DNA of 20,432 bases from Porphyromonadaceae bacterium UBA7180 (GTDB taxonomy: Bacteria; Bacteroidota; Bacteroidia; Bacteroidales; Muribaculaceae): the NCBI GenBank assembly GCA_002491165.1, contig DKVK01000029.1, positions 1 to 20,432 on the forward strand, written 5' to 3'. The translations under genes were made by a program, and so were the position numbers. This document shows, one piece after another, positions 7,056 through 15,046 of the stretch. Position 1 is the stretch's first letter. Each line of letters opens with the position of its first letter. A model generated the notes under the pieces. The model worked only from the letters and a program-made list of their open reading frames with translations, did no database searches and had not been told where the DNA came from.

Positions 7056-7080
7056 GGAGCGCAGGCCTCCCGGCCTGCGT
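7056..7080 (+). repeat. REP-like palindrome, copy 3
   Basis: GGAG (7056-7059) precedes an 8 bp perfect stem, CGCAGGCC (7060-7067) with GGCCTGCG (7072-7079), and a TCCC loop. The next bases include atcaagtcgatgctg (7083-7097), which recurs as accaagtcgatgctg (7142-7156) after copy 4, so head, hairpin and tail form a unit of about 45 bp that occurs twice at 60 bp spacing. Confidence 0.75.
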
Positions 7081-7115
7081 AAATCAAGTCGATGCTGCAA
7101 ACCGCAAAATTAAAA

Positions 7116-7138
7116 GGAGCGCAGGTTTACAACCTGTG
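7116..7138 (+). repeat. REP-like palindrome, copy 4
   Basis: GGAG (7116-7119) precedes a stem CGCAGGTT/AACCTGTG (7120-7127 with 7131-7138), one G-U pair, and a TAC loop. Compared with copy 3, the CC/GG pair near the loop is TT/AA, a paired change. Confidence 0.75.
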
Positions 7139-7193
7139 TAAACCAAGTCGATGCTGATTTGCAGCGGCTGAAAACGGCTCAAAGTCGATTTGC

Positions 7194-7216
7194 GGCAGGC
7201 TGGAAGCCTGCCCTCC
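7194..7216 (-). repeat. REP-like palindrome, copy 5 (inverted)
   Basis: On the minus strand GGAG (7216-7213) precedes an 8 bp stem, with GGCAGGCT (7194-7201) pairing with AGCCTGCC (7205-7212) and a 3 nt loop. With copy 4 it makes an inverted pair around a spacer related to the one at 120-182. Confidence 0.75.
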
Positions 7217-7249
7217 ATATTTGTCGGTCCGGCTAGTGCAAAATTAAAT

Positions 7250-7273
7250 GGAGCGCAGGTTGGAAACCTGCGT
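7250..7273 (+). repeat. REP-like palindrome, copy 6
   Basis: GGAG (7250-7253) precedes a perfect 8 bp stem CGCAGGTT/AACCTGCG (7254-7261 with 7265-7272) and a GGA loop. The bases just before it (gcaaaattaaat) match those before copy 4 (gcaaaattaaaa). Confidence 0.75.
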
Positions 7274-7308
7274 TATGGCAAGAGCAGAAAGTTCGGTACC
7301 TATAAACG

Positions 7309-7569
7309 AAAAAATAAGCCACGTATCACTACATAACTTATTTTTCAATCATTCGGCAATTAACTAACCGAACGATTAAGTAGTCCTAATCCTAATTTAA
7401 CTATTAATCCATAACTTTACTAATGCAACAATAAAAACATTTGTCAATGAAACGATTAATTATGAGAAGAATTAACTTTTCCGGGGTTATATGGTGTGGG
7501 ACGGTCGCCAAATTTTATAAACTTTGATGAGCCGTCTCCCATCATCGTAACTCAGTTCCCTGATTACGC
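7309..7569 (-). ncRNA. Candidate stand-alone structured small RNA
   Basis: A strong promoter (7572-7602) points into DNA with no ORF. The predicted transcript starts with a hairpin: 5 bp (CGTAA/TTACG), one bulged G, 4 bp (TCAG/CTGA) and a GGAA tetraloop, 7568-7546. Next come GATGA/TCATC and GACGG/CCGTC pairings in 7545-7490. Near the 3' end AATCGTTCGG (7377-7368) pairs with CCGAATGATT (7356-7347); one pair is G-U on this strand but A-C on the other, so the minus strand is the structured one. The end is AAAAATAAG/CTTATTTTT (7345-7310) followed by T. Length is about 260 nt. No gene lies downstream in this direction, so it is not a leader. I do not recognise it as tmRNA, RNase P, SRP RNA or 6S RNA. 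Ends are approximate. Confidence 0.55.
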
Positions 7570-7571
7570 TG

Positions 7572-7602
7572 CAAAATTAGCGATTTTTAAGTTAACGTGC
7601 AA
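7572..7602 (-). promoter_or_regulatory. Consensus promoter for the candidate small RNA
   Basis: On the minus strand TTG (7602-7600), exactly 20 nt, then TAATTTTG (7579-7572). This is among the best promoter matches in the window. The predicted +1, 4-7 nt past the box, coincides with the first base of the 5' hairpin of the RNA. Confidence 0.7.
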
Positions 7603-7878
7603 ATTTCAGACAAACTTTTTTACCGAATTTTTGGGTTTTTTTCTCTGAAATTTCCTGAATTTTATATTTTACTTATTAATACTTTATTGCTACTGTAACT
7701 TCTCTTAATAATATCTAAATGATGGCAAATAGCTACAAAGATATTGCTCTGACGCCATTTTTGAGCATCTTTCGCCATAACGAAAGTTTTCTTTATATTT
7801 ACTATCGGATAATGCATTCACGCTGCCCGGCCGTGGTTTCAGGCCGCGAATCCGGCGCCCGGTGCCCCGGACGCTCTG
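7603..7878. other. AT-rich intergenic stretch between surE and the small RNA
   Basis: I see no credible gene here. On the minus strand, just past the surE stop, TCCGG (7871-7867) and CCGGA (7855-7851) can form a GC-rich hairpin without a T tract, possibly a weak terminator. The segment 7600-7720 is very AT-rich with T runs and may hold upstream promoter elements of the small RNA. Short ORFs here lack start context and family features. Confidence 0.4.
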
Positions 7879-8661
7879 TCAGAACTTCAGGGAGCGGAGC
7901 CATTCGGGCTGTCCGGAGGCGGGCGCCGTGCGGTCGAGAAGCGTCGGGACTACCGACACTATGCCGTGGGCCAGACACCATTCGTCGGTGTCGCGGGCCT
8001 CCGGCTCCTCGTTGTGGAAACTGCCAGTGAGCCAGTAGAAAGGACGTCCGAAGGGGTCGGTGTAGCGTTGGTATTCGTCGTTCCAGTTGCCCCGGGCCGC
8101 ACGCACTGTGCGCATCTCCTTGGGCGGCTCAACGCTGTTGGGGACGTTGACGTTGAGGCACATCCCGGCGGGGAGACCGTTGCGCAGCGTCATCTCCACT
8201 ATCTTTTCCACGAAGGGACGGCAGCCTGAGAAGTCGGCCTGCGGGTCGTGGTCGGTCAGCGAGAAGCCGACCGATGGAACGCCGAAAGCGCAACCCTCGA
8301 AGGTGGCGCCCATTGTGCCGGAATATACCACGTTGACGGCCGAGTTGGAACCGTGGTTGATGCCCGCTACCACAAGGTCGGGCTTGCGTCCGCCCAGCGC
8401 CACGTAGAAGCCGAGCTTCACGCAGTCCACCGGCGAGCCGTTGACTTTATACATCTTGCAGCCCTCGAAGTCGGGCACTTCGGCGAGGCGCAGCGCCTCG
8501 TTGACGGTGATGGCCATTGAGCCGCCGGAGCGCGGCCCTTCGGGGCAGACGGCCACTATCTCGCCGAAGGGGCGGAGCATGTCTATAAGTTCGCGCACGC
8601 CGCGCGCGCGGTAGCCGTCGTCGTTGCTTACGAGGATGAGGGGTCTCTTATCTGTTTCCAT
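7879..8661 (-). CDS. surE: 5'/3'-nucleotidase SurE
   Basis: 260 aa, the usual SurE length. SurE is a cytoplasmic metal-dependent phosphatase that dephosphorylates nucleoside 5' and 3' monophosphates. ILVSNDDGYRARG (residues 9-21) supplies the paired metal-binding Asp14-Asp15; Ser45 in PRSGGSMAIT and Asn102 in GINHGSN match the other metal ligands of the family; SGTMGATFEG (about 114-123) and YKVNGSPVDCV (71-81) are family signatures. It is the last gene of the minus-strand train, with its ATG 15 nt downstream of the glycosyltransferase stop. In many Bacteroidales surE is found near lipid A genes such as lpxB; here the glycosyltransferase and mtaB precede it instead. Confidence 0.96.
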   Translation of the reverse strand: METDKRPLILVSNDDGYRARGVRELIDMLRPFGEIVAVCPEGPRSGGSMAITVNEALRLAEVPDFEGCKMYKVNGSPVDCVKLGFYVALGGRKPDLVVAGINHGSNSAVNVVYSGTMGATFEGCAFGVPSVGFSLTDHDPQADFSGCRPFVEKIVEMTLRNGLPAGMCLNVNVPNSVEPPKEMRTVRAARGNWNDEYQRYTDPFGRPFYWLTGSFHNEEPEARDTDEWCLAHGIVSVVPTLLDRTAPASGQPEWLRSLKF

Positions 8662-8676
8662 AACGGTGATGATGTT

Positions 8677-9672
8677 TTATTTGCTTTTATTAAACAGGTA
8701 CCGGTCGAGCACGATGCATCGGCCGGCGCCGGGGAGGGTGGAGAGTACGTCGCGCTCGGGGAGGTCGGTGTATTTCCGGCGCATCCGTCGGAAGTCGCCG
8801 TGTGCCTTTAAAACGGCTCGCGCGTGGGAAAAGTTCCCTTTCAGCAGGAACATTCCGAAGGCCAGCGTGTCGAGCAGGCGCCGTTTGAAGAGCAGGGAGC
8901 GGCCGCGGCGCCGCGGCAGGTTTTTGTGGAGGAGTAACAGGTTGTTGCGGAAGTTGAGGTAGGTTTTCTGCGGCGACGACTGGTCGAGCGAGGCGCCGCC
9001 TACATGGTATACGGCCGAGTCTGTGAGGGCGCATACGCGCCGGCCGCGTGCCAGTAGGCGGCAGCAGAGGTCTATCTCCTCCATGTGGGCGAAGAAGTCG
9101 GCGTCCAGGCCGCCGGCGTCGAGGTAATCCTGTGTGCGCACCATGAGCGCGGCGCCGGAAGCCCAGGCCACGTCGGCGGGAGGTCCGTCATATTGCCCCT
9201 CGTCGCGCTCCACGCGGTCGAAGAGGCGCCCGCGGCAGTAGGGGTAGCCGAAGCGGTCCAGGTATCCTCCGGCGGCGCCGGCATACTCGAACATCTCCGG
9301 CTGACGCTCGCTGCGTATCTTGGGCTGGCAGGCCGCCACGTCGGGATTCTCCTCCATGAAGTGCAGCAATGGCTGCCACCATCCGGCCGGGACGCGCACA
9401 TCGCTGTTCAGTAGCACCGTGTAGGGGTAGCGCGTGGCCTCCAGCGCACGGTTGTAACCTTCCGCGAAACCGTAGTTCTCGGGGAAAGGGATGACCTTCA
9501 CCCCGGGATGGTTGGCGCGGAGCCATTCGAGCGAATCGTCGGTGGAGCCGTTGTCGGCCACGAAGAGGTCGGCCTCTTCGCCGATGGTGTTCGCCGCCGC
9601 GTCGGGGATGAAGCGTTCAAGCAGCTTGCGGCCGTTCCAGTTGAGTATTATTACCGCGAGTTTCTTCTTCAT
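8677..9672 (-). CDS. Family 2 glycosyltransferase (WbbL-like)
   Basis: 331 aa. GT-A fold: VIILNWNG (7-14) opens the nucleotide-sugar domain, VADNGSTDDS (38-47) binds the nucleotide, LLNSDVRVP (87-95) is the DxD-equivalent region, and FFAHMEEIDLCCRL (193-206) carries the acidic ED pair of the catalytic site. A basic stretch (PRRRGRSLLFKRRLLD) and one hydrophobic segment near 260-280 suggest attachment to the inner membrane face. Relatives transfer rhamnose or other sugars to O-antigen or glycan precursors; donor and acceptor cannot be told. The start codon (9672-9670) lies in the second copy of a 19 bp tandem duplication (9657-9694). The first copy carries an ATG that overlaps the mtaB stop but is out of frame with this protein. 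Confidence 0.92.
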   Translation of the reverse strand: MKKKLAVIILNWNGRKLLERFIPDAAANTIGEEADLFVADNGSTDDSLEWLRANHPGVKVIPFPENYGFAEGYNRALEATRYPYTVLLNSDVRVPAGWWQPLLHFMEENPDVAACQPKIRSERQPEMFEYAGAAGGYLDRFGYPYCRGRLFDRVERDEGQYDGPPADVAWASGAALMVRTQDYLDAGGLDADFFAHMEEIDLCCRLLARGRRVCALTDSAVYHVGGASLDQSSPQKTYLNFRNNLLLLHKNLPRRRGRSLLFKRRLLDTLAFGMFLLKGNFSHARAVLKAHGDFRRMRRKYTDLPERDVLSTLPGAGRCIVLDRYLFNKSK

Positions 9673-9694
9673 ATACGAGTTTCTTCTTCATATA
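9657..9694 (-). repeat. 19 bp tandem duplication covering the GT2 start region
   Basis: cgagtttcttcttcatata occurs twice in direct tandem, 9657-9675 and 9676-9694, with no mismatch. On the minus strand each copy reads TATATGAAGAAGAAACTCG, so the start codon and first codons (MKKKL) are doubled. Because 19 is not a multiple of three, the two ATGs are in different frames. Confidence 0.95.
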
Positions 9695-11007
9695 ATGGTG
9701 CCTGTCAGCATTTCGGGATTGTCGGGGTCGAGGGCTTCGAGGCGCACCTGCGAGATGGTGTTGGCCAGGTCGGCCGTGGCCGTGGCGCTGACCCTCAGGT
9801 AGTTGTCGGTGAGGCCTTGCAGGGTGCCGGAGGTGTGGCGGTGTTCCCATAGCACGGGGCGCACGCGGCCGGTATTGCGCTGCATGAAGTCGCGCAGTTT
9901 GCGGCCGGAGAGCTCGCTGAGCTGCGCCACGCGGCGGTGTTTCTCCTCCCGGCTGACGGTGACGGCGCCGGGCAGACGCAATGCCGCCGTGCCGGGGCGC
10001 TCGCTGTAGGGGAAGACGTGCAGGCGCGTAACCGGCAGCGACTCCACGAAGCGGTAGGATTTCTCCCACTCCCGAGGGGTTTCGCCGCGCGCGCCGGTCA
10101 TTATGTCCACACCGATGAAGGCATCGGGCAGCAACTCGCGCACCGTGGCTACACGGTCGGCGTAGAGCGCGGTGTCATAGCGGCGGTTCATGAGGCGCAG
10201 CACGGCGTCGGAGCCGCTCTGGAGCGGTATGTGGAAATGGGGCATGAAGGCTCGCGACCCGCGGGCGACCCATTCTATGATTTGTGGTGTCAGCAGGTTA
10301 GGCTCGATGGAGGAGATGCGGTAGCGTGAGATGCCCTCAACCTCGTCGAGGCGCCGCAGAAGGTCGAAGAAGCTCTCGGAGGTGGAGCGTCCGAAGTCGC
10401 CGATGTTCACTCCGGTGAGCACTATTTCGCGTCCGCCGGCGTCGGCTACGTCCCGGGCCTGGCGCACGAGGTCGGCGATTGCGCCGTTGCGGCTGCGGCC
10501 CCGCGCGTAGGGGATGGTGCAATAGGTGCAGAAGTAGTCGCAACCGTCCTGAATCTTAAGGAAATAGCGTGTGCGGTCGCCGCGTTCGCACGACGGCTCG
10601 AAACGGCTGTCGCGGGACACGTCGCCGATGCTGAGGATGGGTTGCCGTTGCTTCAGCCATGAGTCCAGATATGTTGCGATGCGCAGTTTCTCGTTTGCGC
10701 CCACCACTATGTCGACGCCGGGGATGGCGGCAATCTCGGTGCTTTTTAGTTGCGCGTAGCAGCCGGTGACGATGATGCATGCCTCCGGATACTGGCGCAC
10801 GAGCCGCTTGATGAGCTGTCGCCCTTTCTTGTCGGCCGTTTCGGTGACGGAGCAAGTGTTAACCACGCAGACGTCGGGCGTTTCGCCCTCGGCGCAGCGC
10901 TGCACGCCGCGCTCCGCGAGCATTGCGCCCACGGTGGAGGCTTCGGCGAAGTTGAGCTTGCAGCCCAGCGTATGGTACTCTGCCTTCAGGGATGATCGGT
11001 TCGTCAT
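9688..11007 (-). CDS. mtaB: tRNA (t6A37-C2) methylthiotransferase MtaB
   Basis: 439 aa. It converts N6-threonylcarbamoyladenosine at tRNA position 37 to the 2-methylthio form. The N-terminal MTTase domain has Cys16 (TLGCKLN), Cys52 (VNTCSVT) and Cys83 (VTGCYAQ) for the auxiliary 4Fe-4S cluster. The radical-SAM motif C156-xxx-C160-xx-C163 lies in CDYFCTYCTIPYARG. SSIEPN and FHIPLQSGSD (about 243-275) are conserved in the family, and residues about 365-439 are the TRAM-like RNA-binding end. The spelling of the N-terminal motif (LGCKLN rather than the MiaB form) and the short length favour MtaB over MiaB or RimO. The stop TGA originally overlapped the next start as ATGA. A hairpin-bearing 88 nt gap separates it from secG. 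Confidence 0.95.
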   Translation of the reverse strand: MTNRSSLKAEYHTLGCKLNFAEASTVGAMLAERGVQRCAEGETPDVCVVNTCSVTETADKKGRQLIKRLVRQYPEACIIVTGCYAQLKSTEIAAIPGVDIVVGANEKLRIATYLDSWLKQRQPILSIGDVSRDSRFEPSCERGDRTRYFLKIQDGCDYFCTYCTIPYARGRSRNGAIADLVRQARDVADAGGREIVLTGVNIGDFGRSTSESFFDLLRRLDEVEGISRYRISSIEPNLLTPQIIEWVARGSRAFMPHFHIPLQSGSDAVLRLMNRRYDTALYADRVATVRELLPDAFIGVDIMTGARGETPREWEKSYRFVESLPVTRLHVFPYSERPGTAALRLPGAVTVSREEKHRRVAQLSELSGRKLRDFMQRNTGRVRPVLWEHRHTSGTLQGLTDNYLRVSATATADLANTISQVRLEALDPDNPEMLTGTII

Positions 11008-11030
11008 ATATAAATGTATAAACCAGCCAT

Positions 11031-11055
11031 CGCCGCCTCCGGTCTGGGGGCGGCG
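11031..11055 (-). terminator. GC-rich hairpin between secG and mtaB
   Basis: CGCCGCCTCC (11031-11040) and GGGGGCGGCG (11046-11055) form a 10 bp stem with a 5 nt loop. One position is G-U on the plus strand and A-C on the minus strand. No T tract follows directly on the minus strand. It probably attenuates read-through into mtaB rather than ending transcription fully. Confidence 0.45.
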
Positions 11056-11095
11056 GATGTTATGTTTGCCGTTAGAAGTTGCCTTCCGGGGTGGA

Positions 11096-11515
11096 TTATT
11101 TGGCAGCGGGTTTCTCGGCGGCGGGAGCCGGGGCTGCCTTTTCAGCGGCGGGTGCGGCCGGTTTGGCGGCGGGCTGTGCGGCCGGTTTCGGTGCTGCTGC
11201 TGCGGGCTTCGGTGTGGCGGGGTTCGACGAAGGTGCGGCGGCCGGTGCCGTGGTGGCGGCAGGGGTAGCCGGTTTCACGCTCGACGTAATGGCTGTTTTC
11301 ACCGTGAAGGCAGACAGGATGCTGACTGCGCAGATGAAGATGGCCAGCGACCACGTGGCCTTCTCTATGAAGTCGGTGGTCTTGCGATAGCCCATAAGCT
11401 GGTTGCCGCTGCTGTAGTTGGAGGCAAGGCCTCCTCCTTTAGACTTCTGGATAAGCACAGCGATAATCAGCAGAAGACAAGCTAATACGATGAGGATGCT
11501 CAAAAAGATAAACAT
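11096..11515 (-). CDS. secG: Preprotein translocase subunit SecG with Ala/Pro-rich tail
   Basis: 139 aa. SecG is a small partner of SecYE in the inner membrane and eases SecA-driven export. Two membrane segments flank the family motif: about residues 2-22, then QKSKGGGLASNYSSGNQLMG (23-42) with the conserved cytoplasmic Gly-rich loop, then about 53-73. From residue 82 on, a low-complexity Ala/Pro/Lys tail of nearly 60 residues replaces the short C-terminus of enterobacterial SecG; some Bacteroidales SecG proteins share such tails. The ATG is 2 nt past the stop of the upstream TPR-like gene, so the genes are translationally linked. Confidence 0.95.
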   Translation of the reverse strand: MFIFLSILIVLACLLLIIAVLIQKSKGGGLASNYSSGNQLMGYRKTTDFIEKATWSLAIFICAVSILSAFTVKTAITSSVKPATPAATTAPAAAPSSNPATPKPAAAAPKPAAQPAAKPAAPAAEKAAPAPAAEKPAAK

Positions 11516-11517
11516 AT

Positions 11518-12225
11518 CTAAGTTTTTAGTGTTTTTTTAATCTGTTTTTGCCGTTTCTGCTTGCTCTGGTTTAAAATCAGTTTCCGCAAGAAACGAATTT
11601 GGTCTGCAAAGTAAGCACTTTTTTCTGAATTATTCAAACTTATTGCCTGAATAATTTCAAGAGCCTTGCTATAATTATGGTTTTTTATCATTATCCGGGC
11701 GAAACCTTCCGACAGGCCGGGTGCTGCGCCGACGGTTTCGTGATGCGGTTCACGAGGAGTTTCGCCATGCGGTTCGGGCAGTTCCCGGTTGGTTTCGGGC
11801 ATGGTTTCGGGAGCCGGCGGTTCGGAAGCGGCATTTCCCCCTTTCCCCTCGCCGGCGAGCATCGTCGCGGCATAGTCGCCCGTGGGGCGGAAAATAAGTT
11901 GCTCCAGGGCTTCGACTTCCTTGCGCGGGTCTTGCGCCGAGAACTTGCCGATGAAGGCGTCGATGGTCTCGTCGGTGGAATGGGCGGCTGTGCGCGGGTC
12001 GGGGTAGAAGGGTGGCCCCGCCATGTCGGCGCCGAGCAGCGAAACCAGCGTGTCGGGGTCGCCGACACGCACGTTTATGGCCACGGCGAGTTCGCGCCGC
12101 TGCTCCTCGCCGAGCCCTTCCTTCCCAAGCGCCATTACCTCCGGGAGCACGCAAGCCGGGTATTTCTCGCGGAGTGCGACGAGGTTCAGGTCCTGCAATG
12201 CGGTATAGTCAACGTTCTGTGCCAT
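11518..12225 (-). CDS. Conserved Bacteroidales TPR-like protein between lptE and secG
   Basis: 235 aa, without signal peptide or membrane segment. The N-terminal third is helical (YTALQDLNLVALREKYPAC) and is followed by a Pro/Glu-rich linker (about 135-170). The C-terminal part ARIMIKNHNYSKALEIIQAI then LNNSEKSAYFADQIRFLRKL resembles one to two tetratricopeptide helix pairs, and the extreme end is strongly basic (KQKRQKQIKKTLK). A protein of this shape commonly sits between lptE and secG in Bacteroidales, which suggests a role tied to envelope export, but no function is established that I know of. It starts 6 nt after lptE and ends 2 nt before secG. Confidence 0.8.
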   Translation of the reverse strand: MAQNVDYTALQDLNLVALREKYPACVLPEVMALGKEGLGEEQRRELAVAINVRVGDPDTLVSLLGADMAGPPFYPDPRTAAHSTDETIDAFIGKFSAQDPRKEVEALEQLIFRPTGDYAATMLAGEGKGGNAASEPPAPETMPETNRELPEPHGETPREPHHETVGAAPGLSEGFARIMIKNHNYSKALEIIQAISLNNSEKSAYFADQIRFLRKLILNQSKQKRQKQIKKTLKT

Positions 12226-12231
12226 AATGCG

Positions 12232-12739
12232 TTACCAGTTTCCGAGGGTTGCGTTGAAGATAAGGTCCACGAGCTCCTTTGAAATCTCGTTGCAGAGTTC
12301 GTCCTGCACGTCGGTGAGCATCACCGAGCTGGAGAAGTCGCGGTAGGCCGAGAAGGTCTGGTCTATGTCGTTGGCGGGATTCTTGGAGTCGGTGTATTTC
12401 ACGCGGACGGTGATGGTGAGGCGCGTCTGCGTGGCGTAAGCGTCGCTGCCGACGGCCTGCGGCGAAAGGGAATAGCCCGTTATTTCGCCGGTCATCTTGA
12501 GGTCGGTATTGTTGCTGTCCACCTCCTGGAGGCGCGTCTGGCGCGTGATGGCGTCGAGCAGGGCATTCTCGAAGGTCTGCTGCAGCGGCGGGTAGACCAG
12601 CGAGGCGCGGATGGGGAACTCGCCCACGTCGATGGTCTTGTAGATGTCGTAGTTGATGGCCGAGCCGTTGAGGCCGTATGAGGGCACACATCCGCCAAGG
12701 AGCGGCGCCGTGGCACACGCTGCCGTATATATCAGGAGT

Positions 12740-12756
<17 letters not shown>
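12232..12756 (-). CDS. lptE: LptE-family LPS assembly lipoprotein
   Basis: 174 aa. The N-terminus MKILSKLLIYTAACATAPLLGGC is a lipoprotein signal with lipobox LGGC (Cys23). The body YGLNGSAINYDIYKTIDVGEF, then PPLQQTFENALLDAI, TRLTITVRVKYTDSKNP and FSAYRDF matches the Bacteroidetes LptE family, which plugs the LptD outer-membrane channel that inserts LPS; LptD is not in this window. The start overlaps the end of the sigma54 activator gene by 17 nt, so the two are co-transcribed and probably translation-coupled. Confidence 0.9.
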
Positions 12757-13978
<1,222 letters not shown>

Positions 13979-13990
13979 TGCGTTACAGTT

Positions 13991-14830
13991 TTATTTAATG
14001 GCCTTCAGCGAGTAGGTACGTTCCCTGAGGAGCCGCCCCAGGGCGTCGAGGTCGGGACATGCAGCCTGCTCCCCGGGCATGATCGGGTCGCCCACGGAGA
14101 CGTGCACCTCCTTGTCGCGCATCAGGAAGACTTCGCGCGGAAGGCGCAGCGTGCGTATACGCCAGTCTATGAGCCCCAGGATGTTGAAGAACGTGGAGTT
14201 GTGGCCGTGGAAATAGATTGGAATCACCGGCACATGGAACTGGTGGATGAGGCGGATTATGGAGGGTTGCCATTCGCGGTCGGCGATGCGGAGGTTGCGC
14301 TGAATCTTGGATACGGCGCCCGCCGGGAAGAAGCCCAGCGGATGTCCGCCGCGCACCTGCGCTATGGCCTCGCGGATGCCCTGCATCGTGATTTTCTTCT
14401 TCTTGGGGTCGTCGCTCTGCTGCGGGTCCACGGCGATGAACGACGGCCGCATGGCCCTGATATTGTTGAGCACGAGGTTGACCATCACGCGGAAATCGGG
14501 GCGGTACTTGGACACCAGATGGATGAGCAGGATGCCGTCCATGCCGCCGAAGGGATGGTTCGACACCGTGACGAAAGCACCCTCCGGGAACTGCGACAGC
14601 ACCTGCTCGTTGTCTACGCGCAGGCGTATGCGGAACTCCTCCTCGGCCAGTTTGTGCGAGAACTCGGCGCCGGGGGTGTTGCAATAGCGGCCGTGCACCT
14701 CGTTGACGCGGTCCACCCACAGAAAGTGCATGATGCGCTCCACCAGTTTGCGGTGTTTGCCAAGGGCCGGCACCAGTTGCCGTATATCGTCGAAATTCAG
14801 TACGTCGGGACGTATCGGTTCATTCTCCAT
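13991..14830 (-). CDS. PlsC-like lysophospholipid/aminolipid acyltransferase
   Basis: 279 aa. It has the acyltransferase core: SNHPFGGMDG with His92 and Asp98 (an H-X5-D spacing, one residue longer than the usual H-X4-D but common in the hemolysin-type Bacteroidetes subgroup), FFPAGAVS (167-174) in the position of the FPEGTRS motif, and VPVIPIYFHG (about 203-212). Such enzymes add an acyl chain to lysophospholipids or to ornithine or glycine lipids; a GlsA-like role is possible but no GlsB-like partner is in the window. No clear membrane span is seen. It is the first gene of the long minus-strand train and has its own promoter at 14869-14899. Confidence 0.87.
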   Translation of the reverse strand: MENEPIRPDVLNFDDIRQLVPALGKHRKLVERIMHFLWVDRVNEVHGRYCNTPGAEFSHKLAEEEFRIRLRVDNEQVLSQFPEGAFVTVSNHPFGGMDGILLIHLVSKYRPDFRVMVNLVLNNIRAMRPSFIAVDPQQSDDPKKKKITMQGIREAIAQVRGGHPLGFFPAGAVSKIQRNLRIADREWQPSIIRLIHQFHVPVIPIYFHGHNSTFFNILGLIDWRIRTLRLPREVFLMRDKEVHVSVGDPIMPGEQAACPDLDALGRLLRERTYSLKAIK

Positions 14831-14868
14831 AGCGATTCCAATAAAAAACTAAAAGCCGGAATATTCCG

Positions 14869-14899
14869 CAAAGTTAATGCTTTTTCTGAAAACCGCCAA
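14869..14899 (-). promoter_or_regulatory. Main promoter of the acyltransferase-to-surE gene train
   Basis: On the minus strand TTG (14899-14897), 20 nt, TAACTTTG (14876-14869). The start of transcription would be near 14863, leaving about 33 nt of leader. No other match this good lies inside the train. Confidence 0.78.
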
Positions 14900-14992
14900 A
14901 CCGAATCCGCCGTCCGCCCCCGATATGATTCTCATGATTCTACAAATAAGTGATCAAATTTTCGGGTAACGGGGCTTCCGGGAATGGAAAAA

Positions 14993-15023
14993 TTGGAGGT
15001 TTGGGGAATTTGTCTTACCTTTG
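14993..15023 (+). promoter_or_regulatory. Promoter for the PNT-fold protein and GT-B gene
   Basis: TTG (14993-14995), 20 nt, TACCTTTG (15016-15023). It is divergent from the 14869-14899 promoter with about 93 bp between the two -33 boxes. Transcription from about 15030 excludes the upstream in-frame ATG at 14984 and supports the ATG at 15047. Confidence 0.75.
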
Positions 15024-15046
15024 CGGCTGAGAAATACACTCAAACG

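Noticed and set aside
6997..7273. CRISPR array
   Set aside because: The 19 bp units are contiguous without spacers, and the hairpin units differ in stem sequence and orientation; no cas genes are present.
11096..11270. Repeat-rich segment in the secG tail as a mobile or satellite repeat
   Set aside because: It is codon-level low complexity for Ala/Pro/Lys in frame with SecG, not a separate element.
14831..15046. Sigma54 -24/-12 promoter in the divergent region
   Set aside because: No TGGC-N8-TTGC-like pair was found; both genes have clear primary-sigma boxes.
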